From: Sphingomonas sp. S1-29
GTDB taxonomy: Bacteria; Pseudomonadota; Alphaproteobacteria; Sphingomonadales; Sphingomonadaceae
Length of the DNA stretch: 64,000 nt
Direction: 5' to 3'
Assembly (NCBI RefSeq): GCF_026167545.1
Contig: NZ_CP110678.1
Span: 617,501 to 681,500 of the forward strand
Of the stretch, positions 1 through 9,120 are shown piece by piece. The notes below the pieces were generated by a model. That model was given only the letters and a program-made list of their open reading frames with translations. It did not search any database and was not told where the DNA came from. The number at the start of each line of letters is the position of its first letter. Position 1 is the first letter of the stretch. Position numbers and translations under genes: made by a program.

Positions 1-1
1 C

Positions 2-766
2 ATCGCGATGGGCAAACGCGGCACTGACGTCGCGCGCGAAGCCTCGGCGATCGTGCTGCTGAACGACGATTTCGCCGCGGTCGTCTCGGCGATCGGGCTG
101 GGCCGCCGGATCTACGACAATATCCGCAAGGCGATGGGGTTCATCTTCGCGATCCATGTGCCGATCGCCGGCCTCGCCTTGCTGCCGCTAGCCTTCGGGC
201 TGCCGATCCTGTTCGGGCCGATCCACATCGCGTTGCTCGAAATGGTGATCGATCCGGTCTGCGCGCTCGTGTTCGAGGCCGAGCGCGCCGAGGAGGACAG
301 CATGCGTCGCCCCCCGCGACCCGCGAGCGAACGGCTCTTCTCGCTCCCGATGATCGCCTGGAGCGTAACCCAGGGCGGCATCGCCTTCGCCTTGCTGGCG
401 GGCTTGTTCGTCGTCGAAAGCCAGGTCGGCATGCCCGAACAGGAGGTGCGCGCGCTCGTCTTCTTCGCGCTGCTCGCCTCGATGGTCGCGCTGATCTTGG
501 TGAACCGGTCCTACGGCACCTCGTTGCGCGCGATGTTCGGCCAGCAGAACAAGGCGCTGCGGTATGTGTTGGCGACGCTGGTGGCGGTGGCGATGTTGAT
601 CCTCTTCGTAGCGCCGCTGCAGACGCTGCTGCGCTTCGAGCAGCTTCACGCGAGCGACCTGGGCGTCGCGTTGGCGGTTGGCGCGGTGTTGCTCGCGATC
701 CTCGAACTGCTCAAGCCCGCGGCAAATCGCGCGATTCTCGAGCATCAGCGAGTCCGCATCGGCTAG
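2..766 (+). CDS. Cation-transporting P-type ATPase, C-terminal part (5' truncated by window)
   Basis: Only the last ~254 residues are in the window. The visible N-terminus (GTDVAREASAIVLLNDD) is the stretch that follows the GDGVNDAPAL hinge of the phosphorylation domain in P2-type ATPases. It is followed by about six hydrophobic segments, with the usual conserved ALLEMVIDPVCALVFEAE around the fifth core membrane helix. This matches the C-terminal membrane domain of Ca2+/Mg2+-type (P2A-like) cation pumps in the inner membrane. The ion cannot be assigned without the upstream metal-binding helix M4 (PEGL/PEEL motif), which lies outside the window. The stop TAG is at 764-766, four bases before the next open frame, so the L,D-transpeptidase gene follows closely. 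Confidence 0.85.
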   Translation: MAMGKRGTDVAREASAIVLLNDDFAAVVSAIGLGRRIYDNIRKAMGFIFAIHVPIAGLALLPLAFGLPILFGPIHIALLEMVIDPVCALVFEAERAEEDSMRRPPRPASERLFSLPMIAWSVTQGGIAFALLAGLFVVESQVGMPEQEVRALVFFALLASMVALILVNRSYGTSLRAMFGQQNKALRYVLATLVAVAMLILFVAPLQTLLRFEQLHASDLGVALAVGAVLLAILELLKPAANRAILEHQRVRIG

Positions 767-814
767 GTAATGTTCCGCGGTTCGCCGGCGCGCTGCGGCC
801 GATACAGTGCGCAA

Positions 815-1804
815 ATGGCACGCGATCGATTCCTCCGGATGACAGGCGGCGCGCTCGCCTTGCTCCTCGCAGCGGAGTTGCCGGTGCCCGCGATGACGGC
901 GCCGCAGGTCACCGACGCGCCACTCACCATCGCCGATGCGGTCGCGCGGCTCAAACCCGGCGAATATATCTGGACCCCGCAGGTTTCGCCCACCGGCCCG
1001 CTGATGATCGTCGTCAGCCTCGCCCGTCAGCGCGCCTATGTCTACCGCAACGGCGTCGTCATCGGCGTGTCGACCGCATCGACCGGGACGCCGGCCAACG
1101 CGACGCCGACGGGGGTGTTCACGATCCTGCAGAAGAAGGTCGATCACGTGTCGAACCTGTACGACGACGCGCCGATGCCGTTCATGCAGCGGCTCACCTG
1201 GGGCGGAGTCGCGCTCCATGCGGGTAAGGTGCCCGGCTATCCGGCATCGCATGGCTGCATCCGCCTGCCCGCAGCCTTCGCCCGGCTGCTATACGGCGTC
1301 ACCACGCGCGGGATGACGGTGATCATCACCGATCGCCCCGCCGTCCCGCGGGTTGCCCCAGCGGTCGATCTGTTCGCTGCCGGCGGCGCCGAGATCGCAG
1401 CAGGCACCGAGCCCGCGTGGCAATGGCTCGATTCCACCGCTGCCTCGGGGCCGGTATCCATCGTCGTCAGCGCAGCCGATCGACGGCTGGTTGTACTGCG
1501 CAACGGCAAGCCGATCGGTTCGGCACCGATCGTCCTGCGGCGCCCTGTCGACAGAACCACCGCCTATACGATGGCGGCGGCAGATAGCGGCACCCCGAAA
1601 TGGTCGCGCGTCGCGCTGCCCTGGGACGGGGCGTTCGATGAGCCGATCGCCGATGGCGACGATCGCGATCCGGTGATCATCGATGAACGCTTCCGGCAGG
1701 CGCTCGTAAAAATCCTTACCCCCGGCACTACGGTAGTCGTCACCGCCGATACGCTGCAATCGGGCAGCGCGGGCGAAGCGCTGGCGGTACTCAGCAGCGA
1801 ATGA
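815..1804 (+). CDS. L,D-transpeptidase (YkuD domain) with a degenerate second copy
   Basis: Predicted exported cell-wall enzyme that forms 3-3 cross-links in peptidoglycan or attaches proteins to it. From the ATG at 815 (329 aa) there is a hydrophobic leader (MTGGALALLLAAELPVPA). The YkuD domain follows, with the catalytic motif HAGKVPGYPASHGCIRLP; its Cys is about residue 148. An earlier in-frame start at 770 would add 15 residues before the leader and is less likely. The last ~120 residues (SIVVSAADRRLVVLRNGKPIG) resemble the first domain's beginning (MIVVSLARQRAYVYRNGVVIG) but contain no His/Cys motif, so they look like a non-catalytic duplication. The family call is firm; the role of the second half is inferred. 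Confidence 0.85.
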   Translation: MARDRFLRMTGGALALLLAAELPVPAMTAPQVTDAPLTIADAVARLKPGEYIWTPQVSPTGPLMIVVSLARQRAYVYRNGVVIGVSTASTGTPANATPTGVFTILQKKVDHVSNLYDDAPMPFMQRLTWGGVALHAGKVPGYPASHGCIRLPAAFARLLYGVTTRGMTVIITDRPAVPRVAPAVDLFAAGGAEIAAGTEPAWQWLDSTAASGPVSIVVSAADRRLVVLRNGKPIGSAPIVLRRPVDRTTAYTMAAADSGTPKWSRVALPWDGAFDEPIADGDDRDPVIIDERFRQALVKILTPGTTVVVTADTLQSGSAGEALAVLSSE

Positions 1805-1833
1805 TGCCGAAAACCGGCGGTACCGAACCCGAC

Positions 1834-2298
1834 TCAGTCGATGAGCGCGCTGGTCACCCGCATCAGCGCGCCGCCGATGCCCCCCATTGCGAAGTCGGGA
1901 TCGGATCGCTGGCCGGGATCGAGCCGCATCGACATCCGCGCATCGACTGCGGCGCTCGGCGCGCCGCGGCGTTGCTGGCGATAATCGAGATTGCTGATGT
2001 CGAGCGTGCGGTCACCCGGCACCGGATCGAGCGCGCCATCGGCGGGCGATGCGATACGCAATGTTTCGGCAACCCTCGCCTCGCGCCCGGTCACGCGAAA
2101 CGCGGCGATGGCTTCGCGGATACGCCTGCGCTCGATGGGTTCGAATTCAGGGGTGGCGGGCGAAAGCGCGATCGCCGATGCGGCACCCGACGTGGCTGCC
2201 GATGCAAGCATTGCGACCTTGGCGTGCTGTGGATCGTCGTCGGAACCGGGTGACGCCAACAGCGCCAATGCCATTCCCGCGATCATGCCTGCCACCAT
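1834..2298 (-). CDS. Hypothetical secreted or membrane-anchored protein
   Basis: A 154-aa protein of unknown function. The chosen ATG at 2298 has a GGAGG ribosome-binding site six bases upstream; an upstream TTG at 2310 lies inside that site. The N-terminus (MVAGMIAGMALALLASPGSDDD) looks like a signal peptide or single membrane anchor. The rest is Ala/Arg/Asp-rich, with a low-complexity linker (residues ~25-55) and no motif I recognise. It is convergent with the L,D-transpeptidase gene and reads toward it with 29 bases between the stops. An opposite-strand frame at 1801-2253 covers the same bases but has no ribosome-binding site or domain, and is taken as a shadow. Confidence 0.55.
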   Translation of the reverse strand: MVAGMIAGMALALLASPGSDDDPQHAKVAMLASAATSGAASAIALSPATPEFEPIERRRIREAIAAFRVTGREARVAETLRIASPADGALDPVPGDRTLDISNLDYRQQRRGAPSAAVDARMSMRLDPGQRSDPDFAMGGIGGALMRVTSALID

Positions 2299-2447
2299 CC
2301 AAGCCTCCAACCACGATTATGGCCGGATCATGGCGCGTTTAGCGCTAGGTGGAAAGCGATTCGTGGCGCGAGCGGCAAGGCGCGCGAGCGGCGGCGAAGG
2401 CATTGCCTCCGCGCCGGGCCCGCGCGCCCTGACGCCGCGGCCTGGTG

Positions 2448-2690
2448 TCAGGCTTCCTTCTTGGCGCGAAGCGAAAGCCCGCCACCGAAACGCTTGTTGA
2501 AGCGTGCCACCTGGCCGCCCGCATCGAGCAGGCGCTGGTTGCCACCGGTCCATGCCGGATGCGCGAGCGGATCGATTTCCAGCTGCATCAGGTCGCCTTC
2601 CTTGCCCCAGGTCGAGCGAGTCTCGAACACGGTGCCGTCGGTCATCTGAACCTTGATCATGTGGTAGTCGGGGTGGGTATCTTTCTTCAC
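2448..2690 (-). CDS. rpmE: 50S ribosomal protein L31
   Basis: 80-aa L31, a small protein of the large ribosomal subunit near the central protuberance. The N-terminus [10 protein letters not shown] and the C-terminal RFNKRFGGG are characteristic. It has no cysteines, so it is the zinc-independent (C-minus) form usual in alphaproteobacteria. The middle reads [15 protein letters not shown], also typical of that group. It lies 99 bp downstream of fabZ on the same strand and probably has its own promoter in the gap, since L31 is not a usual member of the bamA operon. Confidence 0.95.
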   Translation of the reverse strand: MKKDTHPDYHMIKVQMTDGTVFETRSTWGKEGDLMQLEIDPLAHPAWTGGNQRLLDAGGQVARFNKRFGGGLSLRAKKEA

Positions 2691-2789
2691 GTCGAATTCT
2701 CCGAGGTCATGCCGCTGGTTTCCGACCAGTAGCGAAGGCGCGGCCCTTAGCAGAGCCGGGCCGTTGGTGCAATCTTCAGGCCTTGGGCG

Positions 2790-3272
2790 TCAGGCAGGCT
2801 TGGGCGGGTCGGCGATCATCGCGGTGAAGTTGGCGGTCGCCGCCACCTGATCACCCAGCATCGCGCGGCCGGCGAACTTGCACACGCTCGACCGCTTCTG
2901 GACGAACTCGACCTCGAGCGTCAGCAGCACGCCGGGCTCGACGGGCTTGCGGAACTTGGCTTCCTCGATCGCCATGAAATAGACGAGCTTGCCCGAGCCC
3001 GCGAGACCCAGGCTTTCGACCGCGAGGATACCCGCGGCCTGCGCGAGCGCCTCGACGATCAGCACGCCCGGCATGATCGGCCGCCCTGGGAAATGCCCCT
3101 GGAAAAAGCCTTCGTTGATCGTCACCGCCTTGATCGCGCGGATCGACCGGTCGGGGAGCAATTCCTCGACGCGGTCGACCAGCAGCATCGGATAGCGATG
3201 CGGCAGCGCCGCCATCACCCGCCCGATATCGAGCGGGCCGATCGCGGCCTTGGGCTCAGCCGCCTCGCTCAT
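2790..3272 (-). CDS. fabZ: 3-hydroxyacyl-[acyl-carrier-protein] dehydratase FabZ
   Basis: Dehydrates 3-hydroxyacyl-ACP in fatty acid elongation. Using the ATG at 3272 the protein is 160 aa. It has the hot-dog fold signature [13 protein letters not shown] and the active-site segment [20 protein letters not shown], with catalytic His60 and Glu74. The start is fixed by an ATGA overlap with the skp stop (3269-3271), which implies translational coupling. An open extension up to 3353 is out-of-frame skp sequence. In many Gram-negatives fabZ sits between lpxD and lpxA; here neither is present and rpmE follows. That fits sphingomonads, which use glycosphingolipids instead of lipopolysaccharide. Confidence 0.95.
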   Translation of the reverse strand: MSEAAEPKAAIGPLDIGRVMAALPHRYPMLLVDRVEELLPDRSIRAIKAVTINEGFFQGHFPGRPIMPGVLIVEALAQAAGILAVESLGLAGSGKLVYFMAIEEAKFRKPVEPGVLLTLEVEFVQKRSSVCKFAGRAMLGDQVAATANFTAMIADPPKPA

Positions 3273-3916
3273 CGGCCCCGGGGGGCGGCAGGAGCAGGTG
3301 CGGCTGCAGGAGCCGCCGCGGCAGGTGCCTGGCCCTGCTGGCCGGGCTGCCAATTGGCGGGCGGCGTGATCGTCACGCTGGGGACCAGGCGGTTCAGCTC
3401 GGTCGTCACGTCGGCAGTGATGTCGTTCGACGGCTGGGTGTAGAGCGCGGCGTCGGGACGCAGCAGCAGCGTGACCTTCTTGCGTGCGACCGCAGCGTTG
3501 ACCGCGGCAGGAAGCTGCGCGCTGATCTGCTCGACGACATAGGCGCGCGCGCGCGATGCCGGTGCGGTCAGCCGCTGCAGCTCGGCATTGGCTGCCTGCT
3601 CGCGCTGCTGGATCGTCGTCGCCTGGGTGCGAAGCGCTGCTTCGTTCGCATTGGGTGCCGCACGCGCGGTCTCGAATGCGGTCACCAGCGGGCGCAGTTC
3701 GTTCTGCAGCGCGGTCTGGCGTGCCTGTGCCTGGTCGAGCTGCGCCTTATAGGTCGTCTGGATCTGCGACTGCGCGGTGCGCCACGCGTTGCTCTGCGCA
3801 ACCGCGCCCTCGGGGTTGGCGACCGCGATCCCACCGGTCTGCGCGGCGGCAGGAACGGGCATTGCGGCGATGGCGACGGGCGCTGCGGCAAGTAACAGGG
3901 TTTTGAACATGGTCAT
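3269..3916 (-). CDS. skp: OmpH/Skp-family periplasmic chaperone
   Basis: 215-aa exported protein that would hold unfolded outer-membrane proteins on the way to the BAM complex. The N-terminus ([21 protein letters not shown]) is a signal peptide with an AAAQ cleavage site. Next comes a long charged/Gln-rich helical stretch (residues ~45-130) expected of the Skp tentacles. The tail after residue ~190 is Pro/Ala-rich and looks disordered. The ATG at 3916 has AAGGA upstream; Met3 (3910) is an alternative. It lies 35 bp downstream of bamA and overlaps fabZ by ATGA. The family call rests on length, signal peptide, helical pattern and this conserved position. Confidence 0.85.
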   Translation of the reverse strand: MTMFKTLLLAAAPVAIAAMPVPAAAQTGGIAVANPEGAVAQSNAWRTAQSQIQTTYKAQLDQAQARQTALQNELRPLVTAFETARAAPNANEAALRTQATTIQQREQAANAELQRLTAPASRARAYVVEQISAQLPAAVNAAVARKKVTLLLRPDAALYTQPSNDITADVTTELNRLVPSVTITPPANWQPGQQGQAPAAAAPAAAPAPAAPRGR

Positions 3917-3951
3917 GATACGGGTCCTTGATCGAAAGAGAATGATGGGGG

Positions 3952-6744
3952 TCAGAAACCAGCGCCGACGTTGAAGGTCAACAGCTTGGGATCGTCGCCG
4001 TCGACCGAGATGATGTCCTTCGCCAGATCGATCCGGAGCGGACCGAAGGGCGAGTTCCAGTTCACGCCGATACCCACGGTGATGCGCGGCTTGATCGAAT
4101 CACCGACGAAGCGCTCGAGGAACGGCGTGGTGGTGTTGACCGCCGCGCTATTCTGTTCGGTGCCGACGCAAGCGGCGCCAACGGTGGCGGCATAGCCGGT
4201 CGCGCAGGTCGTCGAACGCTGGCTGGGAACGCCGTTGTTGGTGAAGGTGTTGATATACAGCGGCGCGCCTTCGCTGTTCCGGATCGGCGTCGTCGCGGGC
4301 AGCAGGCTGGGCGAACCGTCGACGTTAAAGACGGGGTTGCCGCTCGAATCGGTCGCCTGGGTGAAGGTGATCGTCGGCAGCGGCCGCGTGACGTTGAACA
4401 ACGCACCCGCCATCACATAGACCGAAGGCCGAAGCCCCAATTCCTGCGCACCCGAGCCCAAGGGGATCTCGACCTCGGCCTTGGTCAGGTAATAGCCCTT
4501 GCCGCCGATCGCGTCGTCGACGATTTGGTCGCGATCGGTGACAAGGATCGTGTTGCCGTCCTCGTCGGTGGTGAACGGGATACGCTGGACGCGCGGGCCG
4601 ACGCCGCGAATGTCGAAGCCGCGGAACTGCGGTTCGCCAAGGTAGAAGCGATCGATGATCCGCACCGGATCGATCCCGGGACCGCGGCTGTCTTCGAGCG
4701 CCTTGATATAGCCGCCCTGCGCCGCAGCCGACAGGATGAAGCCGCCACCCATGTTGAAATATTTGATGCCGTCGATCCGCGCGCGGGCATAGCGGACGTC
4801 GCCGCCGAGCCCTGCGAAATCGGCGCCGATCAGCAGGCGCTGGCCAGCGGTCGGGCGCAAGCGGCTGTTGAGGCTGTCATACACCAACGATGCGCCGACC
4901 AGCGAGGTGATCCGGTTGCCGAGCTGTTCGCAAAGGAAGCGCCCAGCGCGCAGCGGGTCGCACTGCCCGTTGCTGAAGAAGGTCGCTTCGTCGAGCGAGA
5001 CGTCATCCTGCTGCAGATTGTAGCGTCCCGACAGCGACCAATATTCGGTCAGCGGGATGCCGGCGACGATGTTGAAGCCCGTCGACACCTGCGAATAGGT
5101 GGTGTTGCGCTCGTTGCCCACGAAGTTGAAGTTGCTGAAGTCGCGGCGGAACACGGTGCCGCCGAGCGCGATGTTCTTGTCGAACAGATAGGGTTCGGTG
5201 AACCCCGCCTCGATCGACTTCGAGAAGCTCGAATAATTGACCTGGAGCCGCAGATCCTGGCCCTTGCCGCGGAAATTGCGCTGGCGGATCGAGCCCTGCA
5301 AGATGAAGCGCTCGAGGCTCGAAAAGCCTGCCGAGAGCGTCAGTTCGCCGGTCGAGCGTTCCTCGACGTTCGAGGTCAGGATGACACGATCGGGGGTCGA
5401 TCCCGGCTGCTCCTCGATCTCGAACTTGTCCTGGAAATAGCCGAGCGAATTGATCCGGTCCTGCGAGCGCTTGCGCAGGAACGAGTTGTACGCATCGCCC
5501 TCGGCGATCCGCATCTCGCGGCGGATCACCTCGTCCTGCGTCTGGGTATTGCCGGTGATCTCGATCCGCTCGACATAGGTCCGCTGGCTCTCGGCGATGT
5601 TGAAGGTCAGCCCCATCGTCAGCGTCTCTTCGTCGCGCTGATATTCGGGGCGGACATCGGCAAAGGCGTAGCCGAACAGGCCGGCGGCCTCGCTGAGCGA
5701 GGTCACCGAATCCTCGACCAGCTTGGCGTTGAACCATTCGCCCTTCTTGATCTGCAGGCTCTTGGCGAGTTGCTCGCCGTTGAAGTCGCGGATGCCGCTG
5801 TCGACGGTGACGTCACCGAACTTATAGCGCGGGCCCTCCTCCACCACATAGGTGATGATGAAGTCTTCCTTATCGGGGGTCAGCTCGGCGACCGCTGAGA
5901 TCACGCGGAAATCGGCATAGCCCTCGGTCAGATAATATTGCCGCAGCTTCTGCTGGTCATAGGCCAGCCGATCCTGGTCGTAGCTCGTCGCCGAGCTGAA
6001 GAAGCGGAAGAAGCGCGCCTGCTTGGTCGCCATTTCCTTGCGCAGCGCATTGTCGCTGAACTGCTCGTTGCCCAGGATGTTGATCTGGCGGACCTTGGAC
6101 TTGGGTCCCTCGGCGATCTCGAACACCACATCGACGCGGTTCTGGTCGAGCACGACCTGCTTGGGCTCGACCACCGCGGCGAAGCGTCCCTGGCGACGAT
6201 ATAGCTCGACGATCCGGCCGACATCGGCGCGCACCGCGGTGCGGGTGAAGATCTGGCGCGGGGCCAGCTTGATCTCGGGGAGGATCTTGTCGCTCTTGAG
6301 CCGGCGATTGCCCTCGAGCACCACGCGGTTGATCACCGGGTTCTCGCGGATGCGGACGATCAGGTCGCCGCTCTCGACGCCCTCGATCTGCGCCTCGGCG
6401 ATCAGGTCGCTGGCGTAGAGGTCCTTGATCGCGGCATCGACGGTCTCGTTGGTGTAGGGCTCGCCGACGCGAAGCTTGGTGTAGGACAGCACCGTGTCGG
6501 GTTCGATCCGCTGCGATCCCAGCACGCGAAGCGAGCGGATCGTCCGCGCGGGCTGCGCTACCACGGTCGCGGGAGTCGCGGTCTGCGGCGCACCCTGCGT
6601 CGTTACCTGGGGGGCCGGGGCAGGTGCCGCCTGGCCCGGGGTCGGCACCGGTGTCGAAGGCGCGGTCTGCGCTTCGGCGACGCCCGCCAGCATCGTTCCC
6701 GCCAACAGCACCGCCGCAGCCTGTGCGCGATATTTGCTACCCAT
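3952..6744 (-). CDS. bamA: Outer membrane protein assembly factor BamA
   Basis: Core of the BAM machine that folds beta-barrel proteins into the outer membrane. From the ATG at 6744 it is 930 aa with a signal peptide (AVLLAGTMLAGVAEAQ), a Pro/Ala/Thr-rich linker, and five POTRA repeats starting near the segment IRSLRVLGSQRIEPDTVLSY. The C-terminal 16-strand barrel ends in the expected aromatic residue (FNVGAGF). The barrel contains the VRGF-like motif of this superfamily as FRGFDIRGVGP. It is longer than E. coli BamA (810 aa), partly because of the linker and long extracellular loops. One loop near 4165-4206 and another near 4920-4965 each carry a Cys pair. An upstream Met at 6813 would precede the signal peptide and is unlikely. 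Confidence 0.95.
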   Translation of the reverse strand: MGSKYRAQAAAVLLAGTMLAGVAEAQTAPSTPVPTPGQAAPAPAPQVTTQGAPQTATPATVVAQPARTIRSLRVLGSQRIEPDTVLSYTKLRVGEPYTNETVDAAIKDLYASDLIAEAQIEGVESGDLIVRIRENPVINRVVLEGNRRLKSDKILPEIKLAPRQIFTRTAVRADVGRIVELYRRQGRFAAVVEPKQVVLDQNRVDVVFEIAEGPKSKVRQINILGNEQFSDNALRKEMATKQARFFRFFSSATSYDQDRLAYDQQKLRQYYLTEGYADFRVISAVAELTPDKEDFIITYVVEEGPRYKFGDVTVDSGIRDFNGEQLAKSLQIKKGEWFNAKLVEDSVTSLSEAAGLFGYAFADVRPEYQRDEETLTMGLTFNIAESQRTYVERIEITGNTQTQDEVIRREMRIAEGDAYNSFLRKRSQDRINSLGYFQDKFEIEEQPGSTPDRVILTSNVEERSTGELTLSAGFSSLERFILQGSIRQRNFRGKGQDLRLQVNYSSFSKSIEAGFTEPYLFDKNIALGGTVFRRDFSNFNFVGNERNTTYSQVSTGFNIVAGIPLTEYWSLSGRYNLQQDDVSLDEATFFSNGQCDPLRAGRFLCEQLGNRITSLVGASLVYDSLNSRLRPTAGQRLLIGADFAGLGGDVRYARARIDGIKYFNMGGGFILSAAAQGGYIKALEDSRGPGIDPVRIIDRFYLGEPQFRGFDIRGVGPRVQRIPFTTDEDGNTILVTDRDQIVDDAIGGKGYYLTKAEVEIPLGSGAQELGLRPSVYVMAGALFNVTRPLPTITFTQATDSSGNPVFNVDGSPSLLPATTPIRNSEGAPLYINTFTNNGVPSQRSTTCATGYAATVGAACVGTEQNSAAVNTTTPFLERFVGDSIKPRITVGIGVNWNSPFGPLRIDLAKDIISVDGDDPKLLTFNVGAGF

Positions 6745-6832
6745 GATCGCCGTCACCGTCGTTCCATCCCGAAATACTGGAAAATATCGTTCCGGGCGTA
6801 CCGGCATCGCCACGCCCCCTGCCCCAACGGGC

Positions 6833-7975
6833 TCAACCGATCAAGCCGGCCAGGCTGCGCCAGACCCCGAACGCGCCCAGATCATTGACCGTCACGAAGA
6901 ACATCAGCGCAAGCAACGCCACCAATCCGCCACGAAACGCCCATTCGAACACTTCGGGCTTCACCGGCCGCCTGCGCACCGCCTCTATTGCATAGAATAG
7001 TAGATGTCCGCCATCGAGCATCGGCACTGGCAATAGATTGATGAACCCCAAATTAATCGAGATCAGCGCGATCAGTCCGACATACTCGACCATGCCGAGC
7101 GACATTTGCTGGCCCGAGACCTGTGCGATCCGCAGCGGCCCGCCGAGTTCGTCGATCGAGCGGCGCCCGGTGATGATCTGGCCGATCGTATCGACCATCA
7201 TGCCGACGATCTCGCCGGTCCGCTCGATCCCGATGAGCGGTGCCTCTAACAGGCTCACCGGAACGCGCACCGGCTGCACCGGCCCGATGCCGATCCGCCC
7301 GAGCTCGAACTGGTTGCCGAACCGGTCCTCCTCGCGCACGACGCCGATCTGCATGTCGGTGGTCGCAGGCGCATCGCCGCGGACATACTCGACGCGCACC
7401 CGCTCCTGCGGGCGGATCCGCGCATAGCTAGCCAGGTCATCGAAAGTCTCGACGCTGCGTCCGCCAATCGCGGTGATCCGGTCGCCCACCTGCAGCCCGG
7501 CATTGGCCGCCGCACTCTGCTCGGCGACGAGGCCGATCACCGGCAGCGTCTTGCTCTGGCCATAGGCATAAGCGAAGCCCGCTAGGATCAGGGTCGCCAG
7601 CGCGAAATTGATTGCCGGTCCCGCGGCGACGATGATCGCGCGCTGGTATAGCGGCTTTGCCTGGAAGGTCTGCGCGCGCTCGGCGGCGGGCAAGGCGAGC
7701 CATTGGGGGTCGGGCTGGCTGGCCGGGTTCATGTCGCCGGCGAAGCGGACATAGCCGCCCAAGGGCAGCCATCCGAACTGCCAGCGGGTGCCGCGCCTGT
7801 CGGTAAAGCCCGCAATCTCGCGCCCGAAGCCGATCGAGAAAGCCTCGGCCTTCACCCCGAACCAGCGCCCGGCGAGATAATGCCCCATCTCGTGGACGAA
7901 CACGAGCGGCCCCAGCACCAGGATGAACGCGACCAGCGTGAACAGGAAGCCGGGGGTTTCGATCAAGCGACGCAA
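6833..7975 (-). CDS. rseP: Site-2 intramembrane zinc metalloprotease RseP/MmpA
   Basis: Inner-membrane protease of the regulated intramembrane proteolysis type, cleaving anti-sigma or cell-cycle factors; the alphaproteobacterial relative is MmpA. It is 380 aa. The zinc motif HEMGH (residues 28-32) lies in the first membrane segment. One PDZ domain (about 140-210, with AGLQVGDRI) follows, and the second metal motif is MLDGGH (Asp321). The start is a TTG at 7975, overlapping the end of dxr by 13 nt. No ATG occurs before the zinc motif, so the TTG is well supported. bamA follows 88 bp downstream, the standard order. Confidence 0.93.
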   Translation of the reverse strand: MRRLIETPGFLFTLVAFILVLGPLVFVHEMGHYLAGRWFGVKAEAFSIGFGREIAGFTDRRGTRWQFGWLPLGGYVRFAGDMNPASQPDPQWLALPAAERAQTFQAKPLYQRAIIVAAGPAINFALATLILAGFAYAYGQSKTLPVIGLVAEQSAAANAGLQVGDRITAIGGRSVETFDDLASYARIRPQERVRVEYVRGDAPATTDMQIGVVREEDRFGNQFELGRIGIGPVQPVRVPVSLLEAPLIGIERTGEIVGMMVDTIGQIITGRRSIDELGGPLRIAQVSGQQMSLGMVEYVGLIALISINLGFINLLPVPMLDGGHLLFYAIEAVRRRPVKPEVFEWAFRGGLVALLALMFFVTVNDLGAFGVWRSLAGLIG

Positions 7976-9120
7976 TCCCTCACACGGGCACCGGCAATGC
8001 GCCGCGCCTCGGCATCGATCGTCAGCACCTCTTCAACATTGCCGGGTGCCGGCGGATCATAGCTGGCAAGCGTATCGGCGACGATTGCGGCAATTTCGAG
8101 GAAGCCGATGCGGCGCGCCAGGAATGCCGCGACCGCAATCTCGTTGGCGGCATTGAGGATCGCCGGCCGCGCCCCACCCGCTTCGAGCGCCGAGCGCGCC
8201 AGCGCCAGCGCGGGGAACCGCACCGGATCGGGCGCTTCGAAGTCGAACCGGCGCATCGCGACGAAATCGAGCGGCGCCATCGGCGTCGCCATCCGCGCGG
8301 GCCAGGCCAGCGTGTGCGCGATCGGCACGCGCATGTCGCTCGGCCCCAGCTGCGCCAGGATCGACCCGTCGACATATTCGACCATCGAATGGATCACCGA
8401 TTGTGGGTGGACGATGATGTCGATCTGCTCGCCGCGCACCGGGAACAGCCGCGCCGCCTCGATCAGCTCGAGCCCCTTGTTCATCAGCGTCGCCGAATCG
8501 ACCGAGATTTTGGCGCCCATCGTCCAATTGGGATGCGCCACCGCCTGCTCGCGCGTCACGCCGCGCATCGCCTCGGTCGACCATTCGCGGAACGGGCCGC
8601 CGCTGGCGGTGAGGATCAGCCGCCGCACGCCCTCAGGGCGATCGCGGTCGAAGCATTGGAAGATCGCATTATGCTCGCTGTCGGCGGGCAGCAGCGTCGT
8701 CCCCGCCGCTGCCGCCGCCGCCAGGATCACCTCGCCCGCCGATACCAGCGGCTCCTTGTTGGCGATCACCACCACGCCGCCGCCCTCGATCGCCGCCATC
8801 GTCGGCTCGAGCCCGGCGCAACCGACGATCGCGCTCATCGTCCAGTCGGTATCGACGCGCGCCGCATCGCAAATCGCTTGGGCGCCGCCGGCAACCGCGG
8901 TGCCGGTGCCCGCTAGCGCCGCGCGAAGCTCGGGCAGGCAGGCGGCGTCGGCGACCACCGCCAGCTTGGCGCGCGTGCGAATCGCCGCCGCGGCGAGCCG
9001 ATCGACGTCGCAATTGGCGGTGAGCGCGACGACTTCGAAGCGCTCGGGCTCGCGTTCGACCAAGTCGAGCGTCGAGGTGCCTATCGATCCCGTCGCGCCG
9101 AGGATGCTTACGCGTTTCAT
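7963..9120 (-). CDS. dxr: 1-deoxy-D-xylulose 5-phosphate reductoisomerase
   Basis: Second step of the MEP isoprenoid pathway: DXP plus NADPH to 2-C-methylerythritol 4-phosphate, in the cytosol. 385 aa from the ATG at 9120. It has the NADPH-binding GATGSIGTSTLDL at the N-terminus, the metal/substrate motif LLPADSEHNAIFQ, and the conserved ASGGPFR and NKGLELIEA segments. The start overlaps the cdsA stop as ATGA, which argues against the in-frame Met nine bases upstream. Placed next to uppS, it supplies precursor for undecaprenyl phosphate. Confidence 0.96.
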   Translation of the reverse strand: MKRVSILGATGSIGTSTLDLVEREPERFEVVALTANCDVDRLAAAAIRTRAKLAVVADAACLPELRAALAGTGTAVAGGAQAICDAARVDTDWTMSAIVGCAGLEPTMAAIEGGGVVVIANKEPLVSAGEVILAAAAAAGTTLLPADSEHNAIFQCFDRDRPEGVRRLILTASGGPFREWSTEAMRGVTREQAVAHPNWTMGAKISVDSATLMNKGLELIEAARLFPVRGEQIDIIVHPQSVIHSMVEYVDGSILAQLGPSDMRVPIAHTLAWPARMATPMAPLDFVAMRRFDFEAPDPVRFPALALARSALEAGGARPAILNAANEIAVAAFLARRIGFLEIAAIVADTLASYDPPAPGNVEEVLTIDAEARRIAGARVRDCVA

